A stretch of 64,000 nt of DNA from Chaetomium olivaceum (GCA_039881045.1 JAYWVB010000008.1:62001-126000); one strand, 5' to 3'. Positions 34,824-46,166 are shown, counted from the first letter of the stretch. Notes: generated by a model from the letters alone, not told the origin. Made by a program: numbers and translations.

Positions 34824-35492
34824 CTATCCGAGGCATCGTCGTACTCCGATACCTCGCCGTCCGCATCCGTCGAAAGTCCCGGATGTATCGCCTGCGGCTT
34901 GATTTTGCAACAAGTCCATCCACTCGTCGGATGATGTTCTCTGGCAGTCCATAATATTCAACAACAACGCGTCCCCTCGTGATACCACATAACGGCCCGG
35001 CGGTGGTGGATGGGGCGCAGCTGGGTTTGCGTTCACGAGGCCGGTATCTGGGCCGACAATGGACAAGTCCTGTGGGGCCCAGGGCGGCATGATCTCCCTT
35101 TCGGCATCAAACATCGAACACACAGAGCTGTCGGCGGTAGCAGTGAACTCGTCGTCTGTTCCTGGTGGACTAGCTGGACTTTGGTTCGTCGAGAAAGGGA
35201 ACAAACTCGGAGCCGAGCGAGCCGGACGCCTGGCCAATAACCAAAACGGCTCCTGGTCGGAGAGGGCTGCTTTTACCCCTAGTCCTGGAGCTATCAACTT
35301 GGCTGTTAACATACGCCTCGAGGTTGAATAACAGAACTTACCAAGGAACCTCTCATCAATGAGGTTTGTCATTCCAGGCAAATACTCAATGTTCTGAATC
35401 TGTTCGTTCATAACCCACGGGACATTGTGGGGTGTGGAGTGTAGGGCGTCCCGATCCTCTTCACGAGGCGTGGGTGTCTCGGGTTCATACAT
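34824..35492 (-). CDS. Hypothetical protein, gene model uncertain
   Basis: Start at 35492 (MYEPETPTPREEDRD). The frame is open to 34824, with a likely 57-bp intron 35341-35285 (GTAAGT...CTCCAG) that keeps the frame. The N-terminal part (VPWVMNEQIQNIEYLPGMTN) looks genuinely coding. Towards the 3' end all three minus-strand frames are open. A second frame offers VVVEYYGLPENIIRR at about 34915-34960, and a third offers an acidic tail (DGEVSEYDDASDSGSAEEVW) ending at a stop at 34724. The true C terminus may therefore need a frame change, from an indel or a missed intron. No domain is recognised. Confidence 0.35.
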   Translation of the reverse strand: MYEPETPTPREEDRDALHSTPHNVPWVMNEQIQNIEYLPGMTNLIDERFLGKFCYSTSRRMLTAKLIAPGLGVKAALSDQEPFWLLARRPARSAPSLFPFSTNQSPASPPGTDDEFTATADSSVCSMFDAEREIMPPWAPQDLSIVGPDTGLVNANPAAPHPPPPGRYVVSRGDALLLNIMDCQRTSSDEWMDLLQNQAAGDTSGTFDGCGRRGIGVRRCLG

Positions 35493-36542
35493 TTTGAAAG
35501 GAACCGTGGGTAATATGAGCCTTATTTTGGGGTCCGTTCAATTACTGCGGGATGTAGCGTTAAATCGGTGGGCCTCAGTATCGGTCTGGCGGTGGTGGAA
35601 GCTCAAAGTATAGGTATCTACCAAAACGGCAGTTCACATATACGTGGTTATTCCCATCGGCCATGTGCCGATTTCAAGTTACACATCGTGTGTGATTGGG
35701 CTTTGTGGCGTGGCTGGAACCTGTATTCGTCGTGTTGCGCAATCGATCGAGGTACCAAACCAGCACAGTCAACTTTGGCGAGCAAGGCTTACATGCAGCA
35801 GAGCCTAACTAACTAAGGATGTGCCCGGCCACAGTGACAAGCTTGTTTCGGATGAAAAGAAAGGCATCAACGCGGCCCACCCACATACCCGCTTATGGAG
35901 CCTCATCCACACACTATCCCATAATGAGGACTGCGGAATTTTGAATTCCCTTTGTCGCTCGGTCACATTTCTATCGATTGCTATGTTTAATAGCCAAAGA
36001 TCGGATGCCGGGTAGACAACTACCTGACCCGTCATAGATCCTAAAGGAATTTCTGCCGGGCTCCAAAGTGGGCTGTGAAGTGGCATGGTTCGCGAACTCG
36101 AGAAGGCACCGCTATCTTAAAGACACCCCCTCCTTCACCGAAGGTACACACCTCGCTATCCATCATGCAAGCCCACCAATGGAGTCTCCAATGGCCACTC
36201 TGCTGGCTGCAGGGGCTCGAGCAAAGCACCGTAGGCGCGGTAGCCCAAAAGAAATACCTTTAAACTGCCCGGGGCTTGCCGCTTGCCGTAGATTCCTGAA
36301 CCACGATGTCACTTTACCCTAGCAGCACCACCCTAGGCAGATTTAAGCCGCATGCAAGTCATCGGCTGGGTACCCTTTTGTATCCGCCGTGGGGCACATG
36401 TGCACACCAAGCAGAATTTGAGCGGTTAACGAGCGATGAAAATAAACGAGAGAAAAAAAGTTAAATCTAGAGAGGTACGGTGCCTGTAATATTTCTTTTT
36501 GCAAGTTGGTAGTTGGCTGGGAGAGCACTGAGGACAAAAGAT
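35493..36542. other. Spacer between hypothetical gene and transposon
   Basis: 1.05 kb with scattered short frames, none protein-like. No feature is seen up to the TA dinucleotide at 36543-36544 that borders the transposon. Confidence 0.5.
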
Positions 36543-36544
36543 TA

Positions 36545-36585
36545 ACGTATATTATAAGCGAGCCGAACATATAAGCGAGCCGAAC
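36545..36585 (+). repeat. Left terminal inverted repeat of the transposon
   Basis: 41 bp starting ACGTATATTATAAGCGAGCC, identical to the reverse complement of 38424-38464. Extra subrepeat copies follow to about 36625. TA at 36543-36544 is the target duplication. Confidence 0.92.
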
Positions 36586-36676
36586 ATATAAGCGAGCCGA
36601 ACATATAAGCGCCGAACATATACCGAACACTTTCCACCGCTCTACCAACACTATTCCCAATTACCACACAACAACG

Positions 36677-38355
36677 CTAGGAAATGACTACAATTACATC
36701 AGAAGAAGCCGAATCAGAGGCTTCCCCAGCCTCCTGGCAGGTACGCGCATTATGGCCGGGCTTGCCGCATACCCCACAGCGCCGAACCTTCCTCTGACCC
36801 CCCCCTGCACTACTACCATCTGGCTGTATATCTTCTCCTGCCCTCCCACCTACAGCCTTCTGGTCCGCAAGACCCTGTGCCTCTTGCACAGTAAGTGACC
36901 CTCCAAGCTGTACACGTGTCCGTTTGGCCCTCCGCCGCTTGCTTAGTGCCTCGTTGGCCTTGCGGAGCGAAGACACCTCTGACTCAAGAAGGGCTACCTG
37001 GTGCATTACAGCCATTGTCCCTTTGGTAAGCTGGTCAACGGCGGCCAACATCGAAGCTGGGGAGCTACCTTGATGGTTGGCAATACGAGTCCTGATAAGC
37101 TTTGACTGCGAGTCGGCTTCTTTGGGGTTGTGCGGTGTCTTGGAAGCCCAGGGTTTGACAGTGCCGGCAGTACTAGGCCGCGAGTTTGGGGGCGATGGTG
37201 TATAAAGCTTGACATCCAGCCTGGAGAGACCCTCTCTGGGTCGTACGGAACAAGGCCAGCCCCCGCAAAGCCACCCTGGATATTCTTCTCTGTGATAGAC
37301 AAAGAAGGCTTCGCGGAAAGCGCAAAGGAACTCGAGCTTGCTGATGTGGTTGACATGCGCGCGCATGAACTCCTCAACCTGGCGACCATACGCCTGCTTC
37401 AGTGGCCCAAAGCAGCCAACATCAAGTGGCTGGCACTTATGGGAAGAGTGTGCAGGCATGCAGAGTGTGATGATATTGTTCTGCTTGCCGTACTGCTCGA
37501 ACTCGGTGGAGTGGTGGCTTTCGTGACCGTCGAGAATCAACAACCGGTGCGTGCCCTTTGTCCGAGGCGCCGTATGGTGATCGAAATGCTTGATCCAATC
37601 TAGGCCAACTGCATTGGTAGTCCAGCCATTGTGGGTAGTTGCAATACGCCAGTCGAGGGGTAGGCCGCACTCCCGGTACCAGTTGGCAAGGTGATATTGC
37701 GCTGCCAAGATGATGAACGGAGGGATCGCCCAACCAAGGGCATTGACTCCCTGAATTACAGTCGCCCATTCGCGGTTGCCAGGCTGGGCTAGCTTTGCCC
37801 TGCCAAAGCCATCCGAGGTTTGACTACCATGCCCGTAGAGATGATGCCCATCATGAACCCGGTCTCATCGAAGTTGTAGATATCGTTATCCAGGATACCG
37901 TACTTAGCTATCATGTTCCGTACAAGCGTAAACCAGTCACCGATGATCTTTGGATCCTCGCACTTAGCCCTCTGGTAGTTGTATCTACGCACACGACGCA
38001 TCTTGAGCTGTTTGTGGCGTTTGACAAAGTTGTGGGCCCAGAGCTTGCCGACAGGGGGTGCGTCGCGTACGCGTAGTAGTTGGTTGGCCATATCTTCTAC
38101 ACCACGTAGCCTAGGCGAGAAAGCTCGCGTAGAGAGGTCAAGGATGTATTGAACAATCGTCTGCTCTTCGAGATCCGTAAGCTTGCGCGAGTTCGCTGGC
38201 AAATCGCGTCGTGCACGCTGACCAGCGCGTCGGCCGTGGAGTGTTGATACCGGGACATCGTAGAGCTTAGCTGCAGCCCTAAGGCTTATCTTCTTGTCGT
38301 TTTGGAGCGCTTGAAGGGCTAAGATCACCCTCTCTTCCTTTGAAGGAGGGGACAT
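36677..38355 (-). pseudogene. Transposase (CENP-B-type HTH, DDE endonuclease, CCHC knuckle) with a frame break
   Basis: The gene starts at 38355 (MSPPSKEERVILALQALQND). Domains in order: a psq-type HTH (ISLRAAAKLYDVPVSTLHGR), a Tc5/CENP-B HTH region (RKLTDLEEQTIVQYILDLS; WAHNFVKRHKQLK), then the DDE_1 endonuclease with acidic residues in YNFDETGFMMG, LLILDGHESHHS and KCQPLDVGCFG, a coiled region, and a C-terminal zinc knuckle CGVCGKPGHNARTC. The first frame runs to 37789. The rest of the catalytic domain (from QPGNREWATVIQG) continues in another frame to the stop at 36677. The switch falls at a short T run (37819-37821, plus strand), where one base appears lost. As written the transposase would lose its second and third catalytic acids. 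No stop codons or RIP-like decay are otherwise obvious. Confidence 0.88.
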
Positions 38356-38423
38356 ATTGCGTTGTAGAGTTGTGGAGGAAGATGTAACGTTGAGATTGCA
38401 GGGGACGCGTTGTGGTGGAGACT

Positions 38424-38464
38424 GTTCGGCTCGCTTATATGTTCGGCTCGCTTATAATATACGT
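38424..38464 (-). repeat. Right terminal inverted repeat of the transposon
   Basis: 41 bp, the exact reverse complement of the left end. It is followed by TA at 38465-38466 and then a further partial copy of the terminal ten bases. Confidence 0.92.
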
Positions 38465-38629
38465 TAATATACGTTAAGCAATTAGTGAAACAACCATGCC
38501 ATCTCTTGAACATGCTTCCATAGGTTACCTTTACCTGGCTTTCTCTTCAGAGCCATGCTCGCATCTGCTAAGACTAGGTCCCTTGTATATGCCCAACTCC
38601 CAAACGCTGATCCTAAACCATTCCAGTGT

Positions 38630-39559
38630 TCATAGGTCAGCAGGAACGAGGTCTGGCACCTTTGCACCGCCGTCTCGTAGCCGTTTCCACACAAACGCCC
38701 GGAGATGCTCATCCTCCAACTCCTCTAGATTGACCGTCTTACCTTCCATCAGTGCCTCCTCCATATCCTCGTTTATCAAGGCATCCTTCCCCGTAAAGAG
38801 CTCCCAAACGGAAATAGCCAGGGCATAGTTATCGTCAACGATTGTAGGCGGGCCATGGCTGTCCGGACAGCCGCGGCTCGGGGCCAAGTATCGGTCGCTG
38901 ACGCCACCCTCCCAGTCCTCAACCTCATCATCGGCCAGCAGCCGGGCCGAGTTGAAGTCACACGGGCGGAGTTTGCCGTCGCGGCACCGCAGGAAGTTGT
39001 CGGGCTTGATATCGCCGTGGGCGATGCCGACCTCGCTGCCGTGAAGGCGCTCCACAAGGCTGACCATCTCGTCCTTGACGGCCATGCGCTCTTCGGTCGG
39101 CACGAGCTTGTAGTCAAAGGGCGTGGCGAGCTCCATGATGAGTCCTCGCCGCCACCATGCGCCGTCTATCTTGGCCAAGACGTGGCAGAGGGGGTTGATG
39201 GCACAATCGCCCGCCGCCGTCAACAGGTCAATCTCGGACTGGGTGACATTTACTTTATAGGCAAGGTCTCCGGGGCACCTGTAGACGTAGCCACTTCCCC
39301 CGACCCCAAGAACTTTGAGATTCTGGGGAGTTAGCATCTCGTGCTCTGTCGTGATCGTTGGTAGTAGACCCAAGCTTGGAACACCCGGGAGTGTGGGGGA
39401 GATCTTCTTGGTGGCGGCCCGGGTTTCGCTCGCTTCCGGCAGCGGAGGACCCGCACCTTCGCTCTTCTGGCCGGGGGTCGTCCGGTGCTGGGCTCCATCA
39501 AAGGGTGTCTTCAGAACCGGCTCCAGGCGCGGTTCCAGGTTCTCGGTTCCGGTTCCCAT
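38630..39559 (-). CDS. Divergent protein kinase-like protein (HGDIKPDN / DFN)
   Basis: Single exon, 309 residues. An unstructured N-terminal region of about 75 residues precedes a compact kinase domain: glycine loop GVGGSGYVYR (about 84-93), VAIK-type lysine in LAYKVN (102), catalytic loop HGDIKPDNFLR (181-191, Asp183 and Lys185), metal-binding motif DFNSAR (201-206) in place of DFG, and an activation-segment end RYLAPS. A late block DDNYALAISVWELFTGKDAL corresponds to the DxWAxG helix. All residues for catalysis except the Gly of DFG are present, so activity is possible. The C-lobe is short and the gene ends near the kinase core, as is common for small fungal kinases of unknown role. The stop lies 166 bp from the transposon end. 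Confidence 0.8.
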   Translation of the reverse strand: MGTGTENLEPRLEPVLKTPFDGAQHRTTPGQKSEGAGPPLPEASETRAATKKISPTLPGVPSLGLLPTITTEHEMLTPQNLKVLGVGGSGYVYRCPGDLAYKVNVTQSEIDLLTAAGDCAINPLCHVLAKIDGAWWRRGLIMELATPFDYKLVPTEERMAVKDEMVSLVERLHGSEVGIAHGDIKPDNFLRCRDGKLRPCDFNSARLLADDEVEDWEGGVSDRYLAPSRGCPDSHGPPTIVDDNYALAISVWELFTGKDALINEDMEEALMEGKTVNLEELEDEHLRAFVWKRLRDGGAKVPDLVPADL

Positions 39560-41529
39560 CGTGAGTGCCCTCTTTCAGTCGAGGTTGGGCTTTGGATCGT
39601 CAAGCATGGAAAGGTTGCTGTTGGGCTTGACGGTAAACCCAGGGCGGCTACGAAAGCCAGTTTGCTTTACTATTAGCACCTCGCTGTTGACGGATGGGTT
39701 TTAAGCCCCAGACACGTGATGCAGGAGGGCAGCCTGCTTCTGGCCTTTGTTGTTCAGAGGGTGGGCTTTTCTTTGAGGTTACAAGTTCTAGATGCAACGG
39801 GCTGTGCCCGAGGTGAGCCTCGGTAACCCTCGGCCAGCTCACGTACAAGCACGGTCCACCGAACCCCTGGATGAAGCTATTCCCAGTTGCCCCACAGCGC
39901 ACCGAACATTCTAGCAATGCGCTCGGGCCACCGCACTCACGATCATAAAGCAGCCCCACGAGCTGCCAGACTCTCTCATCTTTCCTTTTCTTCTTCAAGC
40001 TTAGTGTACTCGTAGAGTCGTCACCGGATAGTTGCACTATACTCCTGGGACCGTTACACTAGACCCTTCTAAGCAGACACACAACTCTTATGGGCAAAAT
40101 GCAAGGTCCAAGTTGTCCGCCCGGAAGTAGGCCAGAAATTGATTGTGACATTAAGTAAGGGAAGTACCAAAACTAGCGGGAGAGCTTGCTTTTTTGCGTC
40201 ATTCCATTCTCTTCATAGATTTGCGCCCCAAGACGGCCCCCTGCACAAGACCAATCGTCACCGGGCAACGAAAGTATCCAAAGCCCATAAAATGTATGAT
40301 CACGCGGAATCGGACGAGCTGAGTAAGGTAGGAACCAGTTAAGAGATGTAGTCATCAACAGCTGGCCTGCTGGAACGCGCCGCATCCCACGTCGTAGTTC
40401 ATACCCCGAAAATTAGGTTTGTAACACACTCCTGTATTAATAGAGGTAGACATATCTCACCCTGAAAAACATCAGAATACGGATAATGATTTAACAAGCC
40501 CCGGGGCTTGTTACACAAGGACAAGGAGCAGCCAAGCATAATCCCGCTTCATGTCCTTATGTACCACGGTACCACCCACACTAGACGAGATTGACTGTAT
40601 GGAATAAAACTCCATATGCGAATCGAAAATTACAAAGCATGACATACGTTGCCGTTAACGTTAGTTCCGTAGCCTGAGGCTGATAGTAACGCCCTTTGCT
40701 ACCGGCAGCACAACCACGCCAACCACAAGTGGGAACATGCTCGGTTCTTTTGGGCGTGGCCCTCAATAACTTGCCCGTTTGGCCAGCGATATTGCCTTTC
40801 ATCTTTGCCATTTACAAAGACCCACTCATGGTGTACTGCGAGCAGCTCATTGCTTTTTCAGGCTGCGTTGCGGGAACAGTTCCTTCAATTCTTAAACGAA
40901 ATATTATTCCGAGGCAACCTTCCGTATCTGATGTTGCAGGTAATTTCTAGACTAGGTGAGTACCATAGTCGTTGGATTCCACCACATTCAGTGTGCAGTG
41001 TCTTTGGCAAATATCTCATACGGAAATCCGGACACGGGCAGGGAGTTTGGCACAGCGTCTGTCAGATAATCAGCCACTGCCGCTGCGAAGTACCTGGGTA
41101 ATGAACGCTCATGCTTTTGAGTGCAGCGGCAATTTGTCATGATTAGCTTGTTTGTCTCACCACTTTGCAGCAGACGAAGAAAGCCTGATGGATTGACCTC
41201 GAGATACCTTAAGTCTAATATCTCTTGGATTGTATTGTTTAGAATCATGGTTGAAGGTACATGTACCTTCAACTTCGTGTTCCGACTGCGCCTCCGGACG
41301 GGCGTCGAGTGGCTCGCTTTATTAACTGCCGCTTCATTGGATTATCAAGCAGTAAAGGGCTGCGAGCCTTATATCGGCCGTTGCTATTAATAGAACGTGA
41401 AGCATCACAGTCCGTGTGGGTGGTGTCTGACGTGTCCCGCGGTGGTTAACCATCAAAAGCCGGACTGCGCTAATCTAGAGCCTAGGCTCGACCTTCTCCT
41501 ACAATTCCTGGCGGTTTCTTCGAGTCGAA
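39560..41529. other. Gene-poor spacer
   Basis: About 2 kb with only short frames on both strands, none with recognisable motifs. AT-rich stretches occur around 40430-40500 and 41200-41240. No gene or repeat is identified. Confidence 0.5.
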
Positions 41530-43822
41530 ATGGCGAATCTTTGCGACCGCTGCGAGCAGGTTTTCGAGGCCGCAAGCAAAGCCTTTGCCACGCCGGATGT
41601 GGCCGAAAGGTTCTGTTGGCAATTTGGTTTTTACGGAGCCCTGCGGCAAGATGCGGAGGGCCGGCGGTGCCAGCTTTGCAGCATCCTATTCAGTCTCAGG
41701 CGCCAAGATGCCATAGACCAGCTCATCCAAGATTTACATCAGGACCAGCTCAACTTTGCCTTCGAGCCCAGCTACGAGGATTCGAGCCTTCTATTTCTGG
41801 ACTTGTTTCACCCCAAGAAAGCCAACGTAAGGCTTTTCAGTTCACGAGTTAGGGTGAAGAAGAGTACATGTCAGTGACTATATTTCCGGCAATCGTTTCG
41901 CGGCTAATATCTTGGTCCTTCCTAGCCAACAACACCGGCGCGCATGCTACCAGGACCTCGACTTGGTCATGGTGGTCTGCACAGCGAGTCCAGGACTGGC
42001 TGTCCACATGCTCCTCCAACCATGTAAGCTGTCGTCATGTATCGGCAGCTCAACGACTACCTCTGAGGTTTCTTGATGTCGACCCGGCAAATAAGGTGCA
42101 ACAGCTGAGGTCTCAGCTCGGCGAATTCGGCAACGTTGGCGAGTTGTCGCTCGAGAGCATACCCGATGTCAAGCTCTGCTCGACCGCTGGTCTCCCGTTG
42201 GCTACGAAATACCTGACACTCAGCCACTGTTGGGGCGGGTCGGTTGCGGCCAAACTCTCGCACCAAAACGTGGCCCAGTACCTCCAGAATATACCTCTCG
42301 GCATCTTCCAACAGCCCACCGCCGCAACGTTCCGGCAGGCGATACACGTGACTCGTTGCCTCGGCTTCCGATACTTGTGGATTGATGCCTTGTGTATCAA
42401 CCAGGAAGATGCCACCGAGAAGGACTTGGAGATCACGTACATGAGCGAGATATACTCCCACGCAACCATAAACCTCTCCGCAACGGCCGCCCAGGACGGG
42501 TCTCGTGGCCTCTTCTTCGAGCGAGATCCATGGATCGCCGTCGTCTGCCACAGCAAGCGACATCCGAATCTAGTGGCTTTTGCACCACCCGAGGTCTCCT
42601 TCGTCCACGAGATGTTGAGGAGCCCGATCAATAAGAGAGCCTGGGTGTTTCAGGAACGTATGCTAGCAACGAGAGTGCTGCATTTCTGTCGTACGCGGCT
42701 GTTCTGGGAATGCTTTTCCCTCCAGGAAGCGGAGCCTTTGTTCAACGACAAGCCGGCACCTCCTGACCGCACCGGGCCAAACCAAGCGGCAAGTCATGCC
42801 GCGCCGAGGTGAGGAACGTCTTAGCACTCGAACGGCTCGACTGCGGTGGGCGAACATCATCGCTAGGTACTCGACCACCTCACTCACGTTCCGGCAGGAC
42901 ACGCTGCCAGCGCTCTCGGCAATATCGACCGTCGTCTGCGAGCAGCGAGGTCTGCAACCCCAGCACTACGCGGCCGGGCTCTGGACCCCGGACCTACCTC
43001 TAGCTTTGCGATGGAGAGTTGCACGCAGGCCGGACAAAATACCGTCTGAATATGTAGCGCCGTCGTGGTCGTGGGCCGCTCTGTTCTGCGACATTGATGT
43101 CCAGAGCGACCCGTACGTTCGAGTTTTTGTAGACGAGTTTGCCACTTCGGTTACTTTGAAGACGGTAAACCCCTTTGGCAGCGTCCTGGGCGGACATCTC
43201 CGTCTACGGGGCCGATTGATATTGCTGCATTATCTTGAATCGGAAGACTGTTTTCGCATTGGGCGATGCGACGGCCAAGCTCCGATTGTTATTTCTTCCG
43301 GATTCACGGGCAGCATTCGCGACGGGCTTCCGGACAAGGTGTACAAACGGTCGCAGAAGGGATATGGCTCCAGAGTGGTGGGAGTCGACGCAGTCGCATG
43401 AACCTCCGCTGGATGAGAGTGATGTTCTCATTTGCGAATGGGATCACGGCATACCGGGCTACGGCCATGCCGGTCAGAAACCTCGCTTTGCCCTTTCTGG
43501 TGGAGGTTTCCTCGAAGTGTCAACTGATTACTTTTTTCTCCTACCGTTGGGCCAGAGAGAAAAGACTCCCAAGCAGGACGACGAAGGAGAAGAGGAATCA
43601 GAATCAGATGATAAACGAGGCGCATTTGATCGAATTGAGGGCCTCATTCTTCACCGCTCGTTGAAGAAGGGCGAATACGTTCGTGTTGGTCTTTTTTACT
43701 ATACTCTGCGGGATGACGTTCCTGAGGGAAATGTGTTGTTTGGGAAAGGTCAATCGTTAGAGCCTGACGCATTTCTGGAGAGAGATGCTGACGACGATAC
43801 CTATACCATTCACATAGTCTAG
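41530..43822 (+). CDS. HET-domain (heterokaryon incompatibility-type) protein
   Basis: Exons 41530-41863, 41926-43338 and 43394-43822. The introns are GTACATG...CCTAG (62 bp) and GTGTAC...GACGCAG (55 bp), both phase-consistent. The N terminus has the usual Cys pairs (CDRCEQVF, CQLCSILF). The HET domain shows all three core blocks: YLTLSHCWGG, RYLWIDALCINQEDATEKDL followed by MSEIYSHATINLSA, and INKRAWVFQERML. Downstream, WANIIARYSTTSLTF and PSEYVAPSWSWAAL are the conserved post-HET elements. The domain mediates programmed cell death on non-self contact in filamentous ascomycetes. The frame changes between about 42740 and 42800 (after FWECFSLQEAEPLF) without an acceptable intron, so one base appears gained or two lost there. 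The C-terminal exon carries an acidic stretch (DDEGEEESESDDKR). Confidence 0.82.
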
Positions 43823-45289
43823 TCCAAAGACGTGGAATTTCAAGACTTTCCTACTCTTACAGTGAAACAGGATCCCTAATCACGGCCTTTTAAATCCCGT
43901 CTCTACAAACTTGTACGCATATTTGACACGTATGCGCATGTACTTCTGTTAGCGCACCGTTGAGCAGGATGCAAGCGTCCAAGCTGTCCGAGGAGTAGTT
44001 AGTTACGAACCTAAACATTTACGGCAGAGCTTGCCCCCTCTTTCTTTTATTATTTCTTGGTTTTACGTCGTTCCATAATCTATTCTCCTAATAGATTTGA
44101 GCCCAGGAAGCCTTCCTGCACAACAGCTATCTTGAACGGAAATCAAGTATTTCATTGACAACCCAAAACACGTACTATCACCCAGGAATCGGAGGCTTTT
44201 AGCAAAAACCGGCTAATGGACATAGTCATCAACCGCTGGGCTGCAAGCTGCAGGCAGCGGGTGTGTAGTCCAGGAATCGGAAGAGGGTGGGAAGTTGGTC
44301 TTAGCTCTCAGATATCAGAGGCATATGCAAATCTACCTGCTTATTGTAGGCTCCTAGATATCCATGTGATCAACTGCACGGGGAGGCGACCATGTTGTTG
44401 AGATTAGATAGGTAAATAGGTTTTTAGGACTCTGTCGGGAGTATATCGGCCGTGTTAAAGGGTATTTGCTGGTATCGGTTGGAGATGAGGTTCGGGGCAG
44501 TACATAAGCCAGAAAAGTGCCTAGATCAGGTAGCGACCTTGTGAGCAAAAACATTGACCTTCCGTAGAGTACCACGTCTGCCTACCCGCGGTCACCGCGA
44601 CTGCCAACTCTACCAAGACAATCGGCCATCTCGACTCGTATCAAGGCAGCGTATTGCCGTCCTGTGAAAGGCCGATGTCCCAGATATGCGCGGCGGGTGA
44701 ACTGTCTAGGAAGTACGCCACCGTGGCCGGGCCCGTATCAAGAAGGAGTGAGTGAAACCTGTGGGGGCCGTGTCATGGTTAAAGGTCGACGATGGAGTTG
44801 CTCACCCCTGACGCCGCGGGTGCCAAGCAATGACAAAAATAAATTTGCACCGCGTTATTGGAATTACCTAGTGACATCTATTGTCTGTGGGCCGCATGGA
44901 AGACCTCATGTTGATGTGTTGTGGGGCATCAGGATGACCCTAAAAGTGGCCCGGAGACGACGAGTTTCAGCTTTCCATCCATCTCGCCTTAATATAACCG
45001 CCCCCAACTATCTTTCACTGCCACGGCCAACGACCGCCAGCTGCGCCTTGGACGGCCAATGGTTGGCAACCAACACCGTTGGTCGGCTTCTTTCTCTTCT
45101 TGTTAGAGATACATTTATATCTCCTTCCAGCACCATGAGCATTCTTATTTCTCACTCCAAAAGCCCACGTTTCTATAAAGCGAGATCTACTGTTCACCTT
45201 TGGAGCTCCCAGCTATTCATCTCAACACCTACTTCTAGCACAATTAGCACTAGACTTCAATAGCGACAATCTCAATACACGACAACATC
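43823..45289. other. Spacer
   Basis: 1.47 kb. The open frame at 44664-45263 (plus) has no motif and an unlikely composition. No gene is seen; it includes the promoter of the DUF84 gene. Confidence 0.5.
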
Positions 45290-46166
45290 ATGGCGTCCAC
45301 CAGCACAACACCCTGCGACCCGCGGCACACGCCCGGGGCCCAGCAGCACCCTCCGCAACAGCACCGCCCGCCAAACCAAACCCTTACATCAATCCGACCC
45401 TCCCAACCGACATCGCCCTCCTCCGCAAAAACACCTACATCCGTCCCGCCCCGTCCGCCGCCGCGCTCTGCAACCCTCACAAACCCAACGCCCAGACCCT
45501 CCCTACACTCTCCCTCCCCGCCCCACCACCCGGCGAAACCAAGCCATACCCGGCCCCCAACCCCGCCCTCGTCCATCTCATCATCCCCACCGCCAACAAG
45601 GGCAAGGTCAAGCTCCTCGTCGACCACGTGCAGCAGTCCCTGAAGCCGGACAGCGGCGTCACCATCGCGGGCCACACCGAAGTCCCGGCGGACTCGGGTG
45701 TCGGCGAGCAGCCGTACGACAGCGCCGGCCCGCGCGGCGCCTTCAACCGCGTCTTGGGCGCCGTGCGCAAGCTGCGCGCTGATGCCGAGCTCCGCGCGGG
45801 ATTGGCCCGCCGGGGCGTGGGCACTCTGCTGGTGGCGTCGGTGGAGAATTTCATGGCGAGGGAGGTTGTCCCCGAGCGGGGGGGAAGGTGGGCGCGGTGG
45901 ACTATGGCGTGGTGGTGTTTTGTCGGATTTCGTTGGTGGATGAGAAGGCGCCGTGGGTGTGGCGGGTGGGTGTGTCGCGGGGTGTGACGGCGCCGGTGGA
46001 GTATTGGAAGGCGGCGGAGGAGTTTGGGTTTGAGGATCGCGCGAGGGAGCATGGCAAGGTTACGGTGGGGGTGGTACTGGCTGCAAACATTCCTGGCTTG
46101 GATAAGGCGGATTGGCATAAGTTGTTGGCGGGCGTGTCGAGGTATGAGTTGTTGGGGAGGCAATGA
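45290..46166 (+). CDS. DUF84/YjjX-like (inosine/xanthosine triphosphatase-type) protein, with two apparent frame breaks
   Basis: The start at 45290 has a good context (ATCATGGCG). After about 15-20 codons the protein-like frame shifts: the region from about 45310 to 45880 reads PYINPTLPTDIALLRKNTYI, then VHLIIPTANKGKVKLLVDHV and GVTIAGHTEVPADSGVGEQP. The last is the conserved (G)VPSGVxxQP-type element of the YjjX/DUF84 house-cleaning NTPase family. It goes on through GAFNRVLGAVRKLRAD and GVGTLLVASVENFMAREV. At a run of seven G (about 45888) the frame changes again to VGAVDYGVVVFCRISLVDEK and ends LAGVSRYELLGRQ at 46166. The family hydrolyses non-canonical purine NTPs such as ITP and XTP. Neither shift can be an intron. 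They could be real decay or base-count errors. Confidence 0.65.

Larger units (their letters stand above)
36545..38464 (-). mobile_element. Pogo/Fot1-like (Tc1-mariner superfamily) DNA transposon
   Basis: The element is about 1.92 kb. Its two ends are perfect 41-bp inverted repeats (36545-36585 and 38424-38464), each flanked by TA, the target duplication expected for this superfamily. Inside each end a 17-bp unit (ATATAAGCGAGCCGAAC) is repeated: three full and two partial copies on the left, two on the right. Ten bases beyond the right end (38465-38474) repeat the terminal sequence, so the right border could also be 38474. The interior carries a single transposase gene on the minus strand. 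Both ends being intact suggests a fairly recent insertion; the transposase frame is broken. Confidence 0.9.

Noticed and set aside
44664..45263. 199-codon plus-strand frame upstream of the DUF84 gene
   Set aside because: No recognisable domain and not protein-like; most likely spacer.
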